Assembly (NCBI GenBank): GCA_022730285.1
Contig: DZCQ01000045.1
Location: 1-11,018, forward strand
Source of the DNA: Flavobacterium psychrophilum
GTDB lineage: Bacteria; Bacteroidota; Bacteroidia; Flavobacteriales; Flavobacteriaceae
Direction of reading: 5' to 3'
DNA: 11,018 nt
The position numbers and the translations under genes were made by a program. The notes under the pieces are model-generated. The model had not been told where the DNA came from and searched no databases. It worked only from the letters and a program-made list of their open reading frames with translations. Position 1 is the stretch's first letter; every line of letters begins with the position of its first letter. Of the stretch, positions 1-7,138 are shown one piece after another.

Positions 1-1145
1 CTTTATTTAATGCACCAACTCCAAATTACCCTTTGGTTTCTACTTCTCCAACAGCAGCTTCTTTACAAGTAAATACTGGAGTGAGTTTAAATTTACCAAC
101 CACTTTGGTTTTAAACGCAGGCTTAAAAAATGATGGAAATATTACCATCAATAATGCCGGTAATTTTCAAGGTTTTGGCACAAAAGAATGGAAAGGTTCC
201 GGAAGTGTGAATTTCACAGGAACTGCTGTAAACAATTATTATTCATATTTATTTAACAATAGTTTAGTAGTAAACACGAATCTTACTACACAATATGATT
301 TAAGAATTCCGACTCTAACACTTAATACAGCAAAAATCAATTTAAATAATAAAAAATTAAGCATTACCGATAGTAGTCCAACAGCAATAACAGGAGCTAG
401 TTTGACAAATTATATTTATGGCGGAATTTTAGAAAGAAAAATAAATGCAACTGGAACTTATGAATTTCCAATGGGGAATGCTTCTTTTATGCAATCTGCT
501 ATTATTGATGCAAATAATTTAATTGGTACTGATAAACTTTCTGCTATATTTACAGCTGGTGCAATAACAGGAACAACACCAAGCACATCTTACAATAGCG
601 TTGCAATAACAAGTGCATTAAATGGTGGTTGGTTTAAAATTAGTACAATAAACCAACCTACAAGTGGAAGTTATGATGTGACTTTAAAAATTCAAAACTC
701 AACAAATACAAGTGCGAATGTTGGAGAATATATTGTTATAAAAAGAGATAATAATACTTCGCCATGGACAGCTTCTGGAACATACAATTTGGGTTCAACA
801 AGTGGCGGAGTCGTTACAGTTAAAAACAGTAATTTAACCTCATTCTCAGATTTTGCAATAGGTAAAGGTAGTTCTGATATTAGCTTGTCTAGTGAAAGTT
901 TTATACAAAAATCAATTTCATTGTATCCCAATCCAACATCTTCACAAGTTAATCTTTCCTTTGAAAATAATTTAGAAGAAGCAAATTTGAAAATAATTTC
1001 AATCACTGGACAAACTGTATTTGAAAAACAAAATATATCAGGAAACAGTTTAACTTTAGATGTTTCGGTTTTAAGTAACGGAATTTATGTTGTCCAAATT
1101 ACTGATGACGAAAAAACGCTAAATTCTAAATTTGTGAAAGAGTAA
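1..1145 (+). CDS. T9SS type A sorting-domain secreted protein, 3' part (5' end outside window)
   Basis: The reading frame is open from the left edge (first full codon at base 3) to TAA at 1143-1145, so about 380 C-terminal residues of a longer protein are visible and the true start lies upstream. The visible body is rich in Asn, Thr, Ser and Gly with short beta-strand-like stretches (for example NAGNFQGF and GSGSVNFTG), which is typical of large secreted or adhesin-like flavobacterial proteins but not diagnostic of one function. The last ~75 residues (about 897-1142) form a T9SS type A C-terminal sorting domain: SLYPNPTSSQVNLSF, then ITGQ, then LSNGIYVVQI and a Lys-containing tail. By family knowledge this domain directs passage through the outer membrane, after which it is cleaved and the protein is anchored or released. 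A palindrome and a terminator follow directly. The secretion route is well supported; the function of the body is unknown. Confidence 0.88.
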   Translation, partial: LFNAPTPNYPLVSTSPTAASLQVNTGVSLNLPTTLVLNAGLKNDGNITINNAGNFQGFGTKEWKGSGSVNFTGTAVNNYYSYLFNNSLVVNTNLTTQYDLRIPTLTLNTAKINLNNKKLSITDSSPTAITGASLTNYIYGGILERKINATGTYEFPMGNASFMQSAIIDANNLIGTDKLSAIFTAGAITGTTPSTSYNSVAITSALNGGWFKISTINQPTSGSYDVTLKIQNSTNTSANVGEYIVIKRDNNTSPWTASGTYNLGSTSGGVVTVKNSNLTSFSDFAIGKGSSDISLSSESFIQKSISLYPNPTSSQVNLSFENNLEEANLKIISITGQTVFEKQNISGNSLTLDVSVLSNGIYVVQITDDEKTLNSKFVKE

Positions 1146-1150
1146 AGAGT

Positions 1151-1189
1151 AATAGCTTTGTCAAAGTTTTAAACTTTGACAAAGCTATT
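1151..1189. repeat. Perfect 19-bp-arm palindrome (REP-like or hairpin)
   Basis: The left arm AATAGCTTTGTCAAAGTTT (1151-1169) is matched exactly by its reverse complement at 1171-1189 with a single base between. It begins 5 bp after the stop codon of the secreted-protein gene. In RNA it would form a long hairpin, but no T-run follows directly, so termination is more likely at the next hairpin. Intergenic palindromes of this kind often recur many times in flavobacterial genomes; whether this one does cannot be seen from one window. Confidence 0.7.
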
Positions 1190-1195
1190 TAAATC

Positions 1196-1225
1196 AAAAA
1201 TACGACAAACGTCGTATTTTTTTTT
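1196..1225 (+). terminator. Rho-independent terminator after the T9SS cargo gene
   Basis: The stem AAAAATACGAC (1196-1206) pairs with GTCGTATTTTT (1211-1221) around the loop AAAC, and the T-run covers 1217-1225 (nine T). This is a canonical intrinsic terminator. It should end the upstream transcript and insulate the response regulator gene that follows. The A-run before the stem could let it act weakly on the opposite strand too, but no gene reads into it from that side nearby. Confidence 0.85.
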
Positions 1226-1239
1226 ATTTATAAGTATTA

Positions 1240-1247
1240 TAAATTTG
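1240..1247 (+). promoter_or_regulatory. Candidate -7 box for the response regulator at 1299
   Basis: TAAATTTG fits the Bacteroidota -7 consensus TAnnTTTG and lies 51 bp before the ATG. The expected -33 TTG position falls in the T-run of the preceding terminator, where only TTT is present, so this is a half-supported promoter. Confidence 0.35.
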
Positions 1248-1298
1248 TAATATTGTTTTAATGAAAAAATAATGATTAATTTTATAAAAAATTGAAAA

Positions 1299-1949
1299 AT
1301 GATAAAAATAGCAGTAGTCGATGATAATTCATTTTTAATAAAAGCAACTCAAGAAAAATTGTCTTTCTTTGATGATTTTGAAATTAAGTTTACTGCTTTT
1401 GATGGGCAAAACATTGTAGAGAAATTAAAAATAACTTCTGATGTAGATTTGATTCTAATGGATATAGAAATGCCAAATATGAACGGAATTGAGGCAACTT
1501 CTATCATAAAATCTAATTATCCGAATATCAAGATTATCATGCTTACGGTTTTTGATAACGATGAAAATATTTTTAATGCCATAAAAGCAGGTGCCGACGG
1601 ATACTTATTAAAGGAAGTAAATCCAAAAGATTTGCAACAAGGAATTTTAGACACGATTAATGGTGGTGCAACAATGACACCATCAATTGCAATGAAAACT
1701 TTAAAATTATTTAGAAAACCTATTCATTTTGAAGCAACAGAGGTTAAAGAAGAAATTAATTTGACAACACGTGAAATTGAGGTTTTAGAACAACTTAGTA
1801 AAGGCTTAAAATACCAAGTTATTGCAGAAAATTTATTCCTCTCCATCGGCACTATCAGAAAACATGTAGAAAATATATATTATAAACTACAAGTACATAA
1901 CAAAATTGAAGCAGTACAAAAGGCCAAAAACAACCAACTAATCCAATAA
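1299..1949 (+). CDS. NarL/FixJ-family response regulator (REC + LuxR-type HTH), orphan
   Basis: A 216-residue cytoplasmic transcription factor of normal family length. The receiver domain covers about residues 1-120, with acidic pocket D8/D9, phospho-acceptor D55 in [10 protein letters not shown], conserved T83 in MLTVFD and K105 in YLLKEV. A LuxR-type helix-turn-helix covers about 153-207 ([15 protein letters not shown], then [14 protein letters not shown]). By family knowledge, phosphorylation at D55 promotes dimerisation and DNA binding. The ATG at 1299 is preceded by A-rich sequence without a Shine-Dalgarno, as is usual in this phylum. No histidine kinase is adjacent: the upstream neighbour is a secreted protein behind a terminator and the downstream neighbour is the convergent mutB, with which its last 12 bp overlap. 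It probably answers to a kinase encoded elsewhere; its target genes are unknown. Confidence 0.95.
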   Translation: MIKIAVVDDNSFLIKATQEKLSFFDDFEIKFTAFDGQNIVEKLKITSDVDLILMDIEMPNMNGIEATSIIKSNYPNIKIIMLTVFDNDENIFNAIKAGADGYLLKEVNPKDLQQGILDTINGGATMTPSIAMKTLKLFRKPIHFEATEVKEEINLTTREIEVLEQLSKGLKYQVIAENLFLSIGTIRKHVENIYYKLQVHNKIEAVQKAKNNQLIQ

Positions 1950-4058
1950 TATTTCTAATATAGCAATTGCAGCATCGCTAATTTTAGTTCCGGGACCAAA
2001 TACCGCAACAGCACCAGCATCAAACAAAAACTGATAATCCTGGGCTGGTATTACACCACCTACAATTACCATAATATCCTGACGTCCATACCTTTTTAAT
2101 GCATCTATCACTTGAGGTACTAGGGTTTTATGTCCAGCTGCTAAGGAGGATACTCCAAGTATATGTACATCGTTTTCTACAGCTTGTTTTGCTGCTTCTG
2201 TGGGTGTTTGAAATAGTGGCCCTATATCTACATCAAATCCTACATCAGCATAACCAGTTGCAACAACTTTTGCTCCACGATCATGTCCATCTTGACCCAT
2301 TTTGGCAATCATAATTCTAGGTCGTCTTCCTTCTTTTTTGGCAAAATCATTTGCTAGATTTTTTGCTTTTTCAAAGCTAGAATCATCTTTAATTTCTTTA
2401 CTATACACCCCACTAAACGATTTAATTTCTGCTTTATAACGCCCATAAACACTCTCTAGTGCTAGTGATATTTCTCCCAAAGTAGCTCTACTTCTTGCAA
2501 CTTTGATAGCTATTTCTAATAAATTTCCTTTTTCTGTTTTAGCACAACTTACTAATTCTTGCAATAATTCTTGCACTTTTTGGTTATCTCTTACTAGTTT
2601 TATTTTGTCTAATTGATCCATTTGTTGTTGTCTAACCAGTTGGTTATCTACATCTAAAATATGCAAAGGATCTTCTTTATCTAATCTATATTTATTAACC
2701 CCAACAATTATGTCTTGGTTACTATCTATGCGAGCTTGTTTTCTAGCGGCTGCTTCTTCTATTCGTAATTTTGGAATGCCAGATTCTATCGCTTTGGTCA
2801 TTCCGCCTAAAAGTTCTACCTCTTCTATAAGTTTCCATGCTTTTTGCACAATTTCGTGTGTTAAACTCTCTACATAAAAACTACCCGCCCAAGGATCGAC
2901 AGTTTTGGTAATTTTAGTTTCCTCTTGAATAAATAACTGTGTGTTTCTAGCAATTCTAGCCGAAAAATCTGTGGGTAAAGCAATTGCTTCGTCTAATGCA
3001 TTTGTATGTAAAGATTGTGTGCCACCAAAAGCAGCAGCCATTGCTTCGATAGTAGTTCTTGCAACATTATTAAATGGATCCTGCTCTGTTAAGCTCCACC
3101 CTGAGGTTTGACAATGAGTTCTAAGTACTAATGATTTTTCATCTTTTGGATTAAACTGTTTGACTAATTTTGCCCAAATTAATCTTGCAGCTCTCATTTT
3201 AGCAATCTCCATAAAATGATTCATTCCTATTGCCCAAAAAAAAGAAAGTCTTGGTGCAAAATCGTCTATTTTCATTCCAGTTGCTAAACCAGTTCTTATG
3301 TATTCTAGTCCATCAGCAAGTGTGTATGCTAGTTCAATATCGGCAGTAGCCCCAGCCTCTTGCATGTGATACCCTGAAATAGATATGGAATTGAATTTTG
3401 GCATATTCTTGCTAGTGTATTCAAAAATATCTGCAATTATTTTCATGGAATATTTTGGAGGATATATATAAGTATTTCGCACCATAAATTCTTTCAAAAT
3501 ATCATTCTGGATAGTTCCAAACAAAAAAGCAGGCAATACTCCTTGCTCCTCTGCAGCTACAATATAAAAAGCCATAATAGGCAAAACAGCTCCATTCATG
3601 GTCATGGAAACAGACATCTCATTTAATGGAATTTGGTCAAAAAGAATTTTCATATCCTCAACAGAATCTATAGCAACTCCTGCTTTTCCTACATCTCCCA
3701 CTACTCTCTCGTGGTCAGAATCATATCCTCTATGTGTGGGTAAATCAAAAGCGATAGACAACCCTTTTTGTCCTGCCGCAAGATTTTGACGGTAAAAAGC
3801 ATTGCTATCTTGTGCAGTAGAGAATCCTGCATACTGCCGAATGGTCCATGGTCTGCGAACATACATAGTACTATATGGACCTCTTAAATTGGGTGCAAAA
3901 CCTGCAGCAAAATCTAGATGACTTAAATCGTCTAAATCTGATGACGAATAATTTTCTTTTAAATGTATTCCTTCGGCTGTTAAGAAAGAATTATTTAAGG
4001 GATTTGTCTTGAAATTATTTAAATAATCTACTTGTATGTCTTGTAAATTTTTACGCAT
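1938..4058 (-). CDS. mutB: Methylmalonyl-CoA mutase, large (catalytic, B12-binding) subunit
   Basis: This enzyme of 706 residues uses adenosylcobalamin to isomerise (R)-methylmalonyl-CoA and succinyl-CoA, linking propionyl-CoA metabolism to the TCA cycle. The N-terminal TIM-barrel substrate domain covers about residues 40-500. By my manual alignment to the Propionibacterium enzyme, the substrate residues Tyr89, Arg207 and His244 correspond to Y76 (TIRQYAGFS), R194 (VRNTYIYPP) and H231 ([10 protein letters not shown]). The C-terminal cobalamin domain, about 578-706, carries D590-x-H592-x-x-G595 in GQDGHDRG (H592 being the lower axial Co ligand), then SSL (637-639) and GG (667-668). All key residues are present and the length is normal, so it should be active. 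The start follows the stop of the preceding gene by 2 bp, implying cotranscription with mutA. Its 3' end overlaps the convergent regulator gene by 12 bp. Methylmalonyl-CoA rather than ethylmalonyl- or isobutyryl-CoA specificity is inferred from overall similarity. Confidence 0.97.
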   Translation of the reverse strand: MRKNLQDIQVDYLNNFKTNPLNNSFLTAEGIHLKENYSSSDLDDLSHLDFAAGFAPNLRGPYSTMYVRRPWTIRQYAGFSTAQDSNAFYRQNLAAGQKGLSIAFDLPTHRGYDSDHERVVGDVGKAGVAIDSVEDMKILFDQIPLNEMSVSMTMNGAVLPIMAFYIVAAEEQGVLPAFLFGTIQNDILKEFMVRNTYIYPPKYSMKIIADIFEYTSKNMPKFNSISISGYHMQEAGATADIELAYTLADGLEYIRTGLATGMKIDDFAPRLSFFWAIGMNHFMEIAKMRAARLIWAKLVKQFNPKDEKSLVLRTHCQTSGWSLTEQDPFNNVARTTIEAMAAAFGGTQSLHTNALDEAIALPTDFSARIARNTQLFIQEETKITKTVDPWAGSFYVESLTHEIVQKAWKLIEEVELLGGMTKAIESGIPKLRIEEAAARKQARIDSNQDIIVGVNKYRLDKEDPLHILDVDNQLVRQQQMDQLDKIKLVRDNQKVQELLQELVSCAKTEKGNLLEIAIKVARSRATLGEISLALESVYGRYKAEIKSFSGVYSKEIKDDSSFEKAKNLANDFAKKEGRRPRIMIAKMGQDGHDRGAKVVATGYADVGFDVDIGPLFQTPTEAAKQAVENDVHILGVSSLAAGHKTLVPQVIDALKRYGRQDIMVIVGGVIPAQDYQFLFDAGAVAVFGPGTKISDAAIAILEILLD

Positions 4059-4060
4059 TA

Positions 4061-4513
4061 TTATTCTATAATTTTAAAAATATTGCGTCTTTTTAAATAA
4101 TTTTTGTTTTTGTTGTTTACCAATCCTCCTATAATTGTGGTTCCTGTTCCTGCGGCAAATAAAGAGAATGCAACGCCACTTCCTGTTGCAGCGGCAACGC
4201 CACTTCCTGCTATTAAGCCAAGTCCTGTTCCCAGCAGAATGTTTTTAGCTGTCCGACCTTTTTTTGGGTAGTTTTTAAGACTCAAAACGCTTTCTAATGG
4301 AAATGGTTGTCCATCAATTGCAATGGTTGAAGCATCGGTTATGGTTAAAGTACCTACCATTCGTTTGCGAGAATCTAAGGTAACTTTTACTCTCTGATTT
4401 TCTTCAAAATACACTGTTTTTCCTGTTTCGGAGTTAGTTATTTCTATTTTTTTTGATTGTGCGATTCCAATAAAAGTGATTAATGAAATTGCGAATGTGA
4501 TTAATGTTTTCAT
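4061..4513 (-). CDS. Small exported glycine-zipper protein of unknown function, inside the mutase operon
   Basis: I do not recognise a named family. The 150-residue product has an N-terminal signal peptide ([20 protein letters not shown], likely cut near residue 18-20), then a beta-rich segment of about 60 residues (roughly 22-82). A Gly/Ala-rich hydrophobic stretch follows (about 91-131, with [19 protein letters not shown] and GTGTTIIGG) that looks like a glycine zipper able to insert in or associate with a membrane. The tail is basic ([10 protein letters not shown]). The ATG overlaps the mutA stop codon (ATGA, 4510-4513), so translation is likely coupled to mutA, and mutB starts 2 bp after its stop. 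It is therefore an envelope protein made from the same mRNA as a cytoplasmic enzyme. A direct role in the mutase reaction is unlikely given the signal peptide. Its existence as a gene is well supported by the tight packing; its function is not known. Confidence 0.85.
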   Translation of the reverse strand: MKTLITFAISLITFIGIAQSKKIEITNSETGKTVYFEENQRVKVTLDSRKRMVGTLTITDASTIAIDGQPFPLESVLSLKNYPKKGRTAKNILLGTGLGLIAGSGVAAATGSGVAFSLFAAGTGTTIIGGLVNNKNKNYLKRRNIFKIIE

Positions 4514-5877
4514 ACGGTGTGATTAATGGTTTCTTGTTCTAAACGTTCTTTTTCTAAATTTTCGGCAAGTCGTCTTGGGATTATGGGGGTAATAAGTGTT
4601 TTTCGAGGTTTTATTTTCACAAAAGGATATAGTTCTAAATCCTGAGACATGGTGTCTTTTTTGTTTATGTAATTATTTGTGCCTACTAAAACTTCCTTGC
4701 CTTGGTCAAATAATTGTTGTTCTTTGAGGGCACTTTCTAGAATTTTCTTTTGAATCACACCTTCTTTTAATTGTTTTAATAAACCACCAGCTTGTTCTAT
4801 TTCTTTAAATAAAAGTAATGCTTTTTCGGCAAGTTGTGAGGTTAAATTTTCTATATAATAAGAGCCATCGGTTGGATTGTTTACAATATCAAAATAGCTT
4901 TCGTCTTTTAATATAAGCATTTGATTTCTAGCAATTCTATCTCCAAATTCGTTGTTTTTATGATAAATAGCATCGTATGGAAGGTTAGAAATAGCGTCTG
5001 CTCCGCCTAACATTGCACTCATACATTCGGTAGTGGTACGAAGCATATTCACATTATAATCGTATAATGTTTTGTTTCTTTTTGTAGGAATTGCAATAAT
5101 ATGACACTTAAAATTTGGGTTGTATTGTACTGCTAATGTGTGAAATAATATTTTTAAGGCTCTAATTTTTGCAATTTCAAAAAAATAGTTTGTTCCTATA
5201 GCAATTTCGATAGTTATAGGTTGATTTATCGTGTTTATTTTGTTAAAATATTCATTACAATGTGCTATTATATAGGCTAATTGTTGTACAATATTTGCTC
5301 CAGCATTTTGGTATAAAGTTGCATTGATGCTGATAACCGCACAGTTTTTAGCATTTAAGCAAAGATTATTTAATGCTTCAAAATTATCTTTTGTTGTGGT
5401 TTCAAACCAATTTCCATCGGAGATTAGCTGATGTATTGGATCGATTAAACAATAAATTACTGCATCTTTTTCTTGAGCAATAGTATTTATTTTTTGCACA
5501 TATTCTACTGACAGAAATTGTAAATTTATATAAATAGTATATTCTTTAATATCTATTTCCGAAAGTAATTTATATATATCTATTTCTTGGTTTTGAATTA
5601 TAAATTTGATGCTGTCTGCTCCTCTATTTAGGGAATCTTTGGCTTTAATAATAGATTTTTCTAGGTCAAAAACAAAAATATCTTGAATTATTTTACTTGG
5701 GTTATTTTTTGTAATATAATTTGATGTTTCTGTTTCGTCTCTATGATAAAACGGTTTTACCTTAATCCCTTCTGGACTTTCCCAAACAAGTGCGTCATTA
5801 TAATCTGCACCGTTTAGTTCGTACTGAATTTGTTGTTTCCACTGTTTGGAAGAAATGGGATTAAAATCTTGAAACAT
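4510..5877 (-). CDS. mutA: Methylmalonyl-CoA mutase, small (non-catalytic) subunit, without cobalamin domain
   Basis: A 455-residue partner of MutB in the heterodimeric mutase. It shows degenerate versions of large-subunit motifs in the same order: GTNYFFEIAKIRALKILFH (228-246) against [13 protein letters not shown] in MutB, LRTTTECMSAMLGGADAISN (279-298) against [26 protein letters not shown] (314-319), and DGSYYIENLT (337-346). The catalytic [10 protein letters not shown] motif and any DxHxxG cobalamin motif are absent. It ends soon after the barrel and linker (PRRLAENLEKERLE, 434-447), so the whole B12-binding domain, which persists in degenerate form in the ~620-residue actinobacterial small subunit, is missing. 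Short small subunits appear usual in flavobacteria, so this is a lineage trait rather than a broken gene. By family knowledge the subunit is structural. It starts 15 bp after the division-protein gene and overlaps the next gene by 4 bp. Confidence 0.93.
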   Translation of the reverse strand: MFQDFNPISSKQWKQQIQYELNGADYNDALVWESPEGIKVKPFYHRDETETSNYITKNNPSKIIQDIFVFDLEKSIIKAKDSLNRGADSIKFIIQNQEIDIYKLLSEIDIKEYTIYINLQFLSVEYVQKINTIAQEKDAVIYCLIDPIHQLISDGNWFETTTKDNFEALNNLCLNAKNCAVISINATLYQNAGANIVQQLAYIIAHCNEYFNKINTINQPITIEIAIGTNYFFEIAKIRALKILFHTLAVQYNPNFKCHIIAIPTKRNKTLYDYNVNMLRTTTECMSAMLGGADAISNLPYDAIYHKNNEFGDRIARNQMLILKDESYFDIVNNPTDGSYYIENLTSQLAEKALLLFKEIEQAGGLLKQLKEGVIQKKILESALKEQQLFDQGKEVLVGTNNYINKKDTMSQDLELYPFVKIKPRKTLITPIIPRRLAENLEKERLEQETINHTV

Positions 5878-5892
5878 TCTATTTATTTGGTG

Positions 5893-6219
5893 TTACTGTT
5901 TTTTATTTAAGGTATCTCCTTCAAATTCTATAATATATATGTCTTCACTATCTTTTTTCATATAATATTTTTCTCGGGCATATTTTTCTATTTCGATTGG
6001 ATTTTTGAGCTTTTTTATTTGCTCTTGGTCGTTTTTTATTTCCGTTTGGTAATATTTTTTATTATTTTCTAGTTCCGAAATCTCTTTGTTTAGTACTCGA
6101 TGGTCTAAATAGGAATAATTGTCTAAAAATAACATCCAAATTACAAAAAAGAGTAATGCAATGGTATATTTATTAAAAAATATTTTTACAGTGTCTTTAT
6201 TTTGGAACGGATTTTTCAT
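5893..6219 (-). CDS. FtsB/DivIC-like septum formation initiator protein
   Basis: A 108-residue single-pass inner-membrane protein. A short cytoplasmic N-terminus (residues 1-17) is followed by one membrane segment (about 18-33, TIALLFFVIWMLFLD), a periplasmic coiled coil (about 42-72, rich in E, K, N and Q with spaced L/I) and the family's C-terminal region (PIEIEKYAREKYYMKKDSED, 74-93, then IYIIEFEGD). The sequence 'hydrophobic helix, coiled coil, then IEKYAREKYxMKK' is the hallmark of the DivIC/FtsB family, which by established knowledge forms a divisome subcomplex with FtsL and FtsQ and helps activate septal peptidoglycan synthesis. It lies 15 bp before mutA and after the RNA-like element that follows udk. 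The specific paralogue (FtsB or DivIC) cannot be decided, so no symbol is given. Confidence 0.9.
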   Translation of the reverse strand: MKNPFQNKDTVKIFFNKYTIALLFFVIWMLFLDNYSYLDHRVLNKEISELENNKKYYQTEIKNDQEQIKKLKNPIEIEKYAREKYYMKKDSEDIYIIEFEGDTLNKKQ

Positions 6220-6234
6220 ATTGCACTAATTTTT

Positions 6235-6313
6235 TAGCCCTGATAGCAGCGATATCCTTTTGTTTTTTTAATAAAAAAACAAAAGATTTAGCGTATAGCA
6301 GGAAATAGCTCCT
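6235..6313. ncRNA. Conserved structured element between udk and the division gene (Flavo-1-like candidate)
   Basis: The 103-bp gap holds nested inverted repeats. An inner 14-bp stem CTTTTGTTTTTTTA (6257-6270) pairs exactly with 6272-6285. Outside it lie an internal loop with related purine-rich sides (ATAGCAGCGATAT and ATTTAGCGTATAG), then CCTG (6239-6242) pairing with CAGG (6299-6302), and AGC (6236-6238) able to pair with GCT (6308-6310). The framework TAGCCCTGATAGCAGCG, then stem, then AGCGTATAGCAGGAAATAGC matches my memory of an element recurring in flavobacterial intergenic regions. It may be the Flavo-1 RNA motif, but I cannot confirm the family or strand without a covariance search. 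The variable A/T inner stem between constant flanks fits a structured RNA or a dispersed repeat better than a simple terminator. Confidence 0.55.
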
Positions 6314-6322
6314 AGAAATTAT

Positions 6323-6931
6323 CTAAGAAATTCGTTGATTTATAACTGCTCTTACCACATCTATTGCTACGGTGTTGTATTTGTCGTTTGGTATTATTAT
6401 GTCTGCAAACGCCTTTGTTGGCTCTATAAATTGCTGATGCATAGGCTTTAAGGTAGTTTGATATCTATTTAAAACCTCTTCCATATCTCTTCCTCTTTCT
6501 GAAATATCTCTTTTTAATCGTCTTATTAGTCTTTCGTCAGAATCTGCGTGTACATATATTTTTACGTCAAATAGTTCTCGAAGTTCTGGGTTTGTGAGTA
6601 TTAAAATTCCTTCTACAATCATTACTTTTCGAGGGTGCGTTAGTATGGTATCATCTGTTCTGTTGTGTTTTACAAAAGAATATACAGGTTGATGGATAAT
6701 TTTGTCTTCCTTTAAGTCTTTTAAATGTTGTACTAATAGTTCAAAATCGATGGCACGTGGGTGGTCAAAATTTATTTGTGCTCGCTCGTCATAACTAAGG
6801 TTTTTGGTTTCTTTGTAGTAAGAATCTTGGGATATTATTCCAACTTCGGTATCTGGCAATTCGTTCATGATTTGATGTACCACTGTTGTTTTTCCTGACC
6901 CTGTACCCCCTGCAATTCCTATTATTAACAT
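6323..6931 (-). CDS. udk: Uridine kinase
   Basis: A 202-residue cytoplasmic enzyme, normal length for the family, that phosphorylates uridine and cytidine to UMP and CMP with a nucleoside triphosphate (pyrimidine salvage). The Walker A P-loop is GIAGGTGSGKTT (residues 5-16, K14). SQDSYY with D36, the likely general base/substrate Asp, follows, then NFDHPRAIDFELL (54-66), which is characteristic of uridine kinases. VEGIL (106-110) and the Arg-rich lid RRLKRDISERGRD (137-149) are also present. The ATG at 6931 is supported by the P-loop lying at the very N-terminus as usual and by a promoter match just upstream. It is the first gene of the udk, division gene, mutA, exported protein, mutB run; the RNA-like element separates it from the rest, so transcription could be partly uncoupled there. 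Confidence 0.96.
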   Translation of the reverse strand: MLIIGIAGGTGSGKTTVVHQIMNELPDTEVGIISQDSYYKETKNLSYDERAQINFDHPRAIDFELLVQHLKDLKEDKIIHQPVYSFVKHNRTDDTILTHPRKVMIVEGILILTNPELRELFDVKIYVHADSDERLIRRLKRDISERGRDMEEVLNRYQTTLKPMHQQFIEPTKAFADIIIPNDKYNTVAIDVVRAVINQRIS

Positions 6932-6947
6932 TTTATTCTTTTTTTCA

Positions 6948-6977
6948 CAAAAATAAGAATAATTAGATAGATTTCAA
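6948..6977 (-). promoter_or_regulatory. Bacteroidota-type promoter for udk (and probably the downstream operon)
   Basis: On the minus strand, TTG (6977-6975) is followed by a 19-bp spacer and TATTTTTG (6955-6948). This matches both elements and the spacing of the known Bacteroidota vegetative promoter (TTG, 19-21 bp, TAnnTTTG). The predicted start would lie about 10 bp before the udk ATG, giving a very short leader. No equally good match was found in the udk-division gene gap. Confidence 0.6.
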
Positions 6978-7138
6978 TTATTTTAGTTTTAATTTTTCAT
7001 AGCTATCTTTCAATTTTTTATTACAGTTTAAAAACGAAGTAGCTTCCTTGAATTTAAGAAAATAGTTAAGCTCTTTTGGAGGAAATCTATGTGCTTGGAG
7101 TTGTTTTGAAGTAATTTTAGTGTATTTAAAAACCGAAT
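6978..7138 (-). pseudogene. Possible gene remnant: start-less 53-codon open frame between response regulator and udk
   Basis: After the response regulator stop, another frame on the same strand is open from about 7138 to TAA at 6978-6980 and reads as plausible protein, for example SKQLQAHRFPPKELNYFLKF, ending in LKDSYEKLKLK. It has no Met codon and only one late TTG, so it cannot be a normal gene as it stands. It could be the tail of a decayed gene, a sequence reached by frameshift at the A-rich end of the regulator gene, or chance in AT-rich DNA. I do not recognise the sequence. Its TAA also touches the -33 element of the udk promoter. Confidence 0.25.

Noticed and set aside
692..1006. A 104-codon minus-strand open frame
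   Set aside because: It lies wholly inside the T9SS cargo gene opposite its sorting domain, has no recognisable motif and no promoter; the plus-strand frame is clearly the coding one.
1299..1949. The idea that this regulator is the partner of the kinase at 7756-9756
   Set aside because: The kinase already has a regulator overlapping it by 4 bp, and the two regulators differ clearly in their helix-turn-helix regions; the genes are over 5 kb apart in different operons.
2099..2314. Plus-strand open frames inside the mutB region (also 3598-3789)
   Set aside because: Both are opposite strongly conserved mutB sequence, including the B12-binding motif; no family resemblance on the plus strand.
1938..4058. 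A related B12 mutase such as IcmF, ethylmalonyl-CoA mutase or a fused mutase
   Set aside because: The B12 domain is C-terminal, there is no G-protein domain, the small subunit is encoded nearby, and the methylmalonyl-CoA substrate residues (Y76, R194, H231) are all present.
6257..6285. Reading the 14-bp A/T stem alone as the terminator of udk
   Set aside because: The stem is nearly all A/T with a 1-base loop, is not followed by a U-run on either strand, and is embedded in further paired flanks, so a larger structured element explains it better. Partial termination cannot be excluded.
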